From positions 1 to 11,923 of the forward strand of contig CBDURE010000108.1 of the NCBI GenBank assembly GCA_965369605.1: 11,923 bases of DNA, read 5' to 3'. Numbering within the stretch: position 1 is the stretch's first letter; every line of letters begins with the position of its first letter. Below the pieces are notes generated by a model. It had not been told where the DNA came from. It saw only the letters and a list, made by a program, of their open reading frames with translations, and made no database searches. Of this stretch, positions 8,162 through 11,923 are shown piece after piece. The stretch comes from JAGGVT01 sp965369605 (GTDB lineage Bacteria; JAJVIF01; JAGGVT01). The translations under genes and the position numbers were made by a program.

Positions 8162-8255
8162 CCTCACCCCCCAGCCCCTCTCCACCATGTAGAGAGGGGG
8201 AGCAGGAAGACGTTATACTTTCTCCCCTCGCCACCATGTAGAGAGGGGGGTGAGG
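8162..8255. repeat. 94-bp intergenic element with terminal inverted repeats and two hairpins
   Basis: CCTCACCCCCC at 8162-8172 is the exact inverted complement of GGGGGGTGAGG at 8245-8255. Inside, CCACCATGTAGAGAGGGGG occurs twice (8182-8200 and 8231-8249), 49 bases apart. The first half forms a perfect stem, CCCCTCTC (8175-8182) with GAGAGGGG (8192-8199); the second forms a weaker one, CCCCTC (8224-8229) with GAGGGG. The design resembles small non-coding palindromic repeats or miniature elements that spread between genes. It starts 10 bases after the pnp stop and could also weaken read-through. Confidence 0.65.
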
Positions 8256-8289
8256 TTCTTCTTATTTACAGTATTTTCTAATAAAACCG

Positions 8290-8313
8290 AACAAGGGGCT
8301 TAAGCTCCTTGTT
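8290..8313 (+). terminator. Long hairpin between pnp and the M16 peptidase, possible terminator
   Basis: AACAAGGGGCTT at 8290-8301 pairs with AAGCTCCTTGTT at 8302-8313, twelve pairs with one G-U, although the innermost pairs must open to form a loop. It is followed by ATTGATTTT, a modest U-rich stretch, so it may be an imperfect Rho-independent terminator. It ends only 12 bases before the peptidase start, so it could instead be a translation-control or RNA-processing hairpin. Confidence 0.4.
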
Positions 8314-8325
8314 ATTGATTTTGGA

Positions 8326-9726
8326 ATGATGACTGAATCCAAACCTGATAGGACGGAAAAAAGCGATCTGGACATCCATCGCAATCGCCTTGGGACAATT
8401 GTAGGCGTGCATGGCGGTCCGGTCGTAATGAAAATCCCGAATGGCCCTCTCTTTGTAGTTGAGGAGATGCCGTGGCTTCACAGCGCGACAATCGGATTTT
8501 TCATCGCGCAGGGCAGTGGATATGAGCCGTCCAACATGTCTGGCATAACCCATTTTATCGAACACATGATTTTCAAGGGCACAAAAACGCGTTCGCCGCG
8601 TAAAATCGTGCTTGCTTTTGAGGGCGTGGGTGGTGTGTTGAACGCATCCACAGGCAAGGAATTCATGAACGTGTTCGGCCGTATTGGCGATCGCTATGTC
8701 AAACGTGGATTCACTGTGATTGCGGATATGTTCCTTAACCCAAGATTCAATTCCTCTGATTTGGAAAAGGAACGCAGGGTTGTTTTTGAAGAAATTAAGA
8801 TGAATAAGGATATTCCGTCACTATTTCTGTATGAAAGATTTTCAAAGCAATTGTGGGGTAATAGTTCACTGGCAAGGCCGGTTGCCGGCAGTGAGAAAAC
8901 GCTGGGGAAAATCGACAGCAAGATAATGTCGGATTGGTTTGAAAATCGATTCAAGCCTGAAAATCTGGTTATTTCACTTGCGGGTAAAGTTGATGCCATG
9001 ACTGTTGCGAAATGGTGGCAGGATATTTCCAATAGCAAGTCCGAACCGAAATGTATTAAAAAGATTCCGCAGAAGCATATATTGAAAGCTATCAAACCTA
9101 AATGGCACAGTGGTGTGAGGGTTTATCGCAAGGATGTCGAACAGGCAACGATGATTTTCGCGTTTCCAGCGCCGACTGTGCAGGATGATGAGCGTTATCA
9201 ATTCACTTTGATGGAATCAATTCTTGGCGGCGGCATGGGAGCGCGGTTGTTCCAGACTATCAGGGAAAAATTGGGGCTTGTTTATGATATAGACACCGGC
9301 TATTCGCCCATGCGCGGTACAGGTGTTATGACTATTGACGCTGCGACTGTTCCTGAAAAACTGAATGAACTTATCCGGGAGACTCTTCTTGAACTGAAAA
9401 AACTCAAGGATAAGAAGGTTGGCAACTCGGAATTAAAGCGTGTGAAGGATTATCTTGAGGGCAGTACCTATCTTGGGATGGAGTCATCATCGAGCCGGAT
9501 GCTTCGCAATGCGCTTGGCATACTATATCTTGGCAACTTGATAGAGGCTGAGGTAGTGATGAAGCGGCTTGAGAAAGTTACGACTGGAATGGTACAGGAA
9601 TGCGCGAAAAAGTATTTCACTGCTGAAAACGCCGCTTGCGCGGTGCTCCTACCGGAAAAGTATCCTGAGGATGACAGCGTTGTTTGTCGGGGGATTGAGG
9701 AGATAATCCGGGAAATTCTTTCATAG
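8326..9726 (+). CDS. M16 family zinc peptidase (processing-peptidase-like)
   Basis: At 466 residues this fits M16B peptidases, relatives of mitochondrial processing peptidase that cleave short unfolded peptides within a clam-shaped chamber. The zinc site is visible: HFIEH at 76-80 (the inverted HxxEH motif with H76, E79, H80) and the distal Glu in ERRVVFEEIKM, probably E156, 75 residues after H80. The second conserved Glu occurs as E112 in STGKEF. The C-terminal half has the family's GGGMGARLFQTIREKLGLVYDID segment, positions about 304-326. The gene often follows pnp, as here. The start is uncertain: ATG at 8326 or 8329 has no clear Shine-Dalgarno, and homology begins only near residue 35, where another ATG (8428) lies. 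No signal peptide is seen, so it is probably cytoplasmic. The stop codon lies inside a repeated sequence. Confidence 0.9.
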   Translation: MMTESKPDRTEKSDLDIHRNRLGTIVGVHGGPVVMKIPNGPLFVVEEMPWLHSATIGFFIAQGSGYEPSNMSGITHFIEHMIFKGTKTRSPRKIVLAFEGVGGVLNASTGKEFMNVFGRIGDRYVKRGFTVIADMFLNPRFNSSDLEKERRVVFEEIKMNKDIPSLFLYERFSKQLWGNSSLARPVAGSEKTLGKIDSKIMSDWFENRFKPENLVISLAGKVDAMTVAKWWQDISNSKSEPKCIKKIPQKHILKAIKPKWHSGVRVYRKDVEQATMIFAFPAPTVQDDERYQFTLMESILGGGMGARLFQTIREKLGLVYDIDTGYSPMRGTGVMTIDAATVPEKLNELIRETLLELKKLKDKKVGNSELKRVKDYLEGSTYLGMESSSSRMLRNALGILYLGNLIEAEVVMKRLEKVTTGMVQECAKKYFTAENAACAVLLPEKYPEDDSVVCRGIEEIIREILS

Positions 9727-9767
9727 TTAATATTGTCTCATATTTGAATCAGAAGAAAAAATGGATT
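9719..9767. repeat. 49-bp direct repeat, left copy
   Basis: These 49 bases recur exactly at 10123-10171, 404 bases away. The left copy contains the last Ser codon and stop of the M16 peptidase gene. It ends in TGGATT, where the right copy runs on into the palindrome ATTCCCGC but this one changes to unrelated sequence (TCTGAGGACAG). The pair brackets the GIY-YIG gene. Confidence 0.85.
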
Positions 9768-9804
9768 TCTGAGGACAGACTAAAAACCTGCGAAATAAGA
9801 TTCT

Positions 9805-9830
9805 GTCATTCCCGCGAAAGCGGGAATCCA
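9805..9830 (-). repeat. dRS3-like palindromic repeat, inverted copy
   Basis: The core at 9808-9827 is a near-perfect palindrome, ATTCCCGC-GAAA-GCGGGAAT, matching the pattern ATTCCC-N8-GGGAAT described as dRS3 in Neisseria. With GTC before and CCA after, the 26 bases are the exact reverse complement of 10166-10191, so inverted copies flank the GIY-YIG gene. The stem lies after the M16 stop and is followed ten bases later by TTTTT, so it might also act as a terminator. Similarity in form does not show descent from neisserial elements. Confidence 0.75.
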
Positions 9831-9840
9831 ATTTGATTTT

Positions 9841-10128
9841 TCAAATCAGACTATCGTACAGGTCTTTCCATTCTTGGTTAAAGTTTTCAATCAACTCAAT
9901 TTTCCACGCCCTGTTCCATTTTTTCATCCGCTTTTTACGCGTAACCGCACTTTCAAAATTGTCATGTACTTCATAATAGACCAGCATCTTAATTGAATAT
10001 TTTTTTGTGAAGCCGTCCGCTAAACCATTTTTATGCTCGTACACCCGCTTTAGCAGATCGGATATGAGTCCAATGTATAGTGTACCTCTTTCACTGCTGG
10101 CGAGGATATAGATATAGAATTGTTTCAT
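9841..10128 (-). CDS. Small GIY-YIG nuclease-domain protein, probably catalytically impaired
   Basis: This 95-residue protein is a single GIY-YIG domain of the YhbQ/COG2827 type (UPF0213-like). It has FYIYILAS at 4-11, TLYIG at 16-20, SDLLKRVYEHKNG with the conserved Arg28 at 23-35, FTKKY at 40-44, LVYYEVH at 49-55 and KKWNRAWK at 69-76. Family members normally read T-R-E-K before the KKW stretch, the Glu being the metal ligand; here it is T-R-K-K, with Lys65 (AAA, 9934-9936). One base change from GAA would explain this, and it probably abolishes cleavage. Start at ATG 10126-10128 without a clear Shine-Dalgarno; the start lies inside the right 49-bp repeat. Inverted palindromes flank the gene. 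The role is unknown; it may be a selfish or repeat-associated nuclease remnant. Confidence 0.85.
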   Translation of the reverse strand: MKQFYIYILASSERGTLYIGLISDLLKRVYEHKNGLADGFTKKYSIKMLVYYEVHDNFESAVTRKKRMKKWNRAWKIELIENFNQEWKDLYDSLI

Positions 10129-10171
10129 AGTTAATATTGTCTCATATTTGAATCAGAAGAAAAAATGGATT
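10123..10171. repeat. 49-bp direct repeat, right copy
   Basis: Exact duplicate of 9719-9767. On the minus strand it contains the first two codons of the GIY-YIG gene (ATG AAA) and the 43 bases upstream of it, so it presumably carries that gene's promoter region. It overlaps the start of the 60-bp tandem array and the first three bases of a palindrome copy. Confidence 0.85.
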
Positions 10172-10312
10172 CCCGCTTTCGCGGGAATGACGTAAATCTT
10201 GTTCATATGTTTGGTGTGGGAAAAATGGATTCCCGCTTTCGCGGGAATGACGTAAATCTTGTTCATATGTTTGGTGTGGGAAAAATGGATTCCCGCTTTC
10301 GCGGGAATGACG
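10161..10312 (+). repeat. 60-bp tandem array of dRS3-like palindromes, about 2.5 units
   Basis: Two identical 60-base units (10161-10220 and 10221-10280) are followed by the first 32 bases of a third (to 10312). Each carries the 20-base palindrome ATTCCCGCTTTCGCGGGAAT (10169-10188, 10229-10248, 10289-10308), then a spacer that includes a CATATG. The units are identical, so duplication is recent. The whole lies between the trigger factor stop and the GIY-YIG start, and its hairpins may end or process transcripts. Confidence 0.9.
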
Positions 10313-10411
10313 GGTGTTATTCGTTTTGACGAGTTATTCGGTCTGACGTGTTATTCAGTCTGACGAGTTATTCGGTCTGACGGGTTATTCGGTCTGACGG
10401 GTTATTCGACC
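10308..10411 (+). repeat. 17-bp tandem repeat array, five units plus a diverged first unit
   Basis: Units of TGACGGGTTATTCGGTC repeat with exact 17-base period at 10327, 10344, 10361, 10378 and 10395. Variation is mainly at base 6 (A, T, A, G, G), with single changes near the end of the second and last units. A 19-base diverged unit begins at 10308, where TGACG is the tail of the last palindrome unit. The array ends 6 bases before the trigger factor stop codon complement. No coding function is evident. Confidence 0.85.
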
Positions 10412-10417
10412 AGGCAA

Positions 10418-11923
10418 CTACTCTGTAACAATCAAATCGCTTTCTTTGGAGTCGTCGCTGTCATCAGTATCAGGTTTTTCAGCTTGAGCGAGCAACTCAT
10501 CCTTTTCGATGTATTCACGTTTCGCGTGATTCAAAAGGAAATTGGTTACCTTGCGCGAAAGAAGTGTGCTGAATGAATGAGTAAGGAAATTGGTGTCCTC
10601 CATCAACTTCTTTACCTGGCCTTTGTTAAGGTTCGACTGCTGGGCAACCATCTGAATGTGATTCAACAGCTCAGTTTGCTCGACTGTCAACTCCTCTTTT
10701 TCCGCGATAAAAGTAATTATGAAATCAAGCTGGAGAAGTTCGCGTGATTGCTTTGCGATATTCTCTCGAATTTTATTTGATCTGTCATCCACATGTTTGA
10801 GTATTGTGTCGAGGTCCTCATCGCGTGCATGGAATTCCTGCCTTAGCTGTTCTGTGATCTCCTCTTTCTTTTCCTCAAGGATATCATCCGGTAAATCGAA
10901 AGCCATGTTTTCAACAAGCCAGTCGTGGATACATGCCACCGCTGCCTCGTTCTCAATCGATTTCGCCTGCTGTTCAAGAGAAGTCGTAACATATTTTTTC
11001 AACTCATCCATGTCTTTCGCAACTTTCTTTTCAACCAGATATTCATCAGTCAATTCAGGAAGGATTTTTTCCTCAATCCACTGCAACAGGATTTTCGCTT
11101 CGATCTCGGTATCGTTCTCAAGAGGCGGATTGATAAAGTCCTTTGGCATCATGACATGTGCGGTTTTGCTCTCGTTGGTTTTCATCCCGATGACCTCGTT
11201 GTCGAGCCAGGGGATTCCTCTTTCGCCGTTGATTTGGAGAGTTAATTGGGAGGGGGGGAACATGTTTTTCGGTTTGTCCGACTGTCCCGGTATTTTAATT
11301 CGAGAGAGTTCATGCCCTTCAATCTGAACCAGCACCCAGTCGCCATCCTGCACGGGACGGTCGGTTACGGGGGTTGATTCCGCCCAGCTGATTCGTAAGT
11401 TCTCTATGCTGTAGCCGAGCTGTTCCTCGCTAACTTCCAACCTGGGGACTTTCACCGGAATTTCCTTGTAATCAACATCCGGCACCTGAGGCATTAAACG
11501 CAGTTTTGCGTGATAGGTGAAATCCTCGCCGGGCGTGTGAGTGTCCTGGTTGACCTCCTCTGTTGCCATGACACTCAGTTTTTCCTGTTGAGCGGCTTTT
11601 GTGAGAGTGTCCTCGATTGCTTCCTCACGGGTTATTTCCCAGAGTTTGTCTTTGTTTACCTGTTTTTCAACGAGGGTGTTCGGCGCTTTGCCTTTTCTGT
11701 AGCCGGGTATGTCAATATCCTTTACGGCTTCTTCCATGTTCTTGTGGAATTTATTCTCAAGTTCATCCAATCGCTCTGATGAACGCTCTGGATTGGAATA
11801 ACCATATCTTTCAAGAAACTCAATACTGGTTATAATTTGTTTTGAAGAAAGAGATAATTCTGAAGAGTCCCCATAATTTTGGGCTGTATCCTTTAATAAT
11901 TTCAGTCCTTCTTGTTCTTGAGC
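10418..11923 (-). CDS. tig: Trigger factor with missing or replaced N-terminus; frame runs off window
   Basis: Trigger factor is the ribosome-bound chaperone and prolyl isomerase. Numbering from the only in-frame start codon, TTG at 11770 (no Shine-Dalgarno), the ribosome-docking signature PGYRKGKAP is at 22-30, the FKBP-like isomerase domain about 135-232 and the helical chaperone arms about 233-430, followed by an acidic tail with DTDDSDDSKESD. Total 450 residues, near the family length. In E. coli the docking loop GFRK starts at residue 43, so this start would lack about 20 residues, including the first beta-strands. The frame stays open to the right edge for 51 more codons, but that stretch (with SSKQIITSIEFLERYGYSN) does not look like trigger factor and is AT-richer. 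It may be a fusion, a rearranged gene or an assembly join. Confidence 0.82.
   Translation of the reverse strand, partial: AQEQEGLKLLKDTAQNYGDSSELSLSSKQIITSIEFLERYGYSNPERSSERLDELENKFHKNMEEAVKDIDIPGYRKGKAPNTLVEKQVNKDKLWEITREEAIEDTLTKAAQQEKLSVMATEEVNQDTHTPGEDFTYHAKLRLMPQVPDVDYKEIPVKVPRLEVSEEQLGYSIENLRISWAESTPVTDRPVQDGDWVLVQIEGHELSRIKIPGQSDKPKNMFPPSQLTLQINGERGIPWLDNEVIGMKTNESKTAHVMMPKDFINPPLENDTEIEAKILLQWIEEKILPELTDEYLVEKKVAKDMDELKKYVTTSLEQQAKSIENEAAVACIHDWLVENMAFDLPDDILEEKKEEITEQLRQEFHARDEDLDTILKHVDDRSNKIRENIAKQSRELLQLDFIITFIAEKEELTVEQTELLNHIQMVAQQSNLNKGQVKKLMEDTNFLTHSFSTLLSRKVTNFLLNHAKREYIEKDELLAQAEKPDTDDSDDSKESDLIVTE

Noticed and set aside
8211..8221. Possible -10 element (TATACT) inside the 94-bp repeat, resembling the one before rpsO
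   Set aside because: No -35 element lies at a suitable distance and it lacks the TG extension; it sits in the spacer of a repeat.
7896..8237. Open frames on both strands across the end of pnp and the following repeat
   Set aside because: They are out-of-frame readings of the low-complexity PNPase tail and of the repeat element, without ribosome sites or conserved features.
10161..10411. CRISPR array
   Set aside because: The 60-base units are identical throughout, including the would-be spacers, and the 17-base units have no spacers. No cas gene is present.
10719..11327. 202-residue open frame on the plus strand
   Set aside because: It is antisense to trigger factor, very Ser-rich from reversed codons, and has no recognisable domain or start signal.

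Overview
The window comes from a bacterium with moderate, uneven base composition. The predicted lipoprotein signal and large exported propeller proteins fit an organism with a Gram-negative-type envelope, probably an uncultivated environmental lineage; no gene here fixes the phylum. TTG start codons with well-placed Shine-Dalgarno sites are used at least twice (2611 and 5507).

Layout. (1) Positions 2-5397 hold two tandem paralogous surface proteins. Each has an N-terminal domain of unknown function, an Ig-like domain and about fourteen 42-residue LVIVD-type beta-propeller repeats. The first gene enters from the left edge; the second has a predicted lipoprotein signal. (2) Positions 5423-9726 hold a housekeeping block, rpsO (ribosomal protein S15), pnp (polynucleotide phosphorylase) and an M16 zinc peptidase, the same order seen in many bacteria. 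It is preceded by a probable promoter overlapped by a perfect 16-bp palindrome and by a leader hairpin that covers part of the rpsO Shine-Dalgarno. A 94-bp repeat element with terminal inverted repeats and a second hairpin separate pnp from the peptidase gene. (3) Positions 9719-10411 are a repeat island. It carries a small GIY-YIG nuclease-like gene on the minus strand, flanked by inverted copies of a palindromic repeat (ATTCCC-N8-GGGAAT, the same form as neisserial dRS3) and bracketed by an exact 49-bp direct repeat. A 60-bp tandem array of the palindrome and a 17-bp tandem array follow. (4) Positions 10418-11923 (minus strand) hold a trigger factor gene whose normal N-terminal start is missing; its frame continues, open and unusually AT-rich, to the right edge.

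How the parts fit. S15 and PNPase are commonly co-transcribed, and PNPase degrades RNA and often controls its own operon. The repeat island sits between the convergent peptidase and trigger factor genes, where hairpin-forming repeats could end transcription from both sides. The most unusual content is the pairing of a GIY-YIG protein (with the expected catalytic Glu changed to Lys) with its flanking palindromes, and the trigger factor N-terminal junction. I did not find a clear defence or biosynthetic system.
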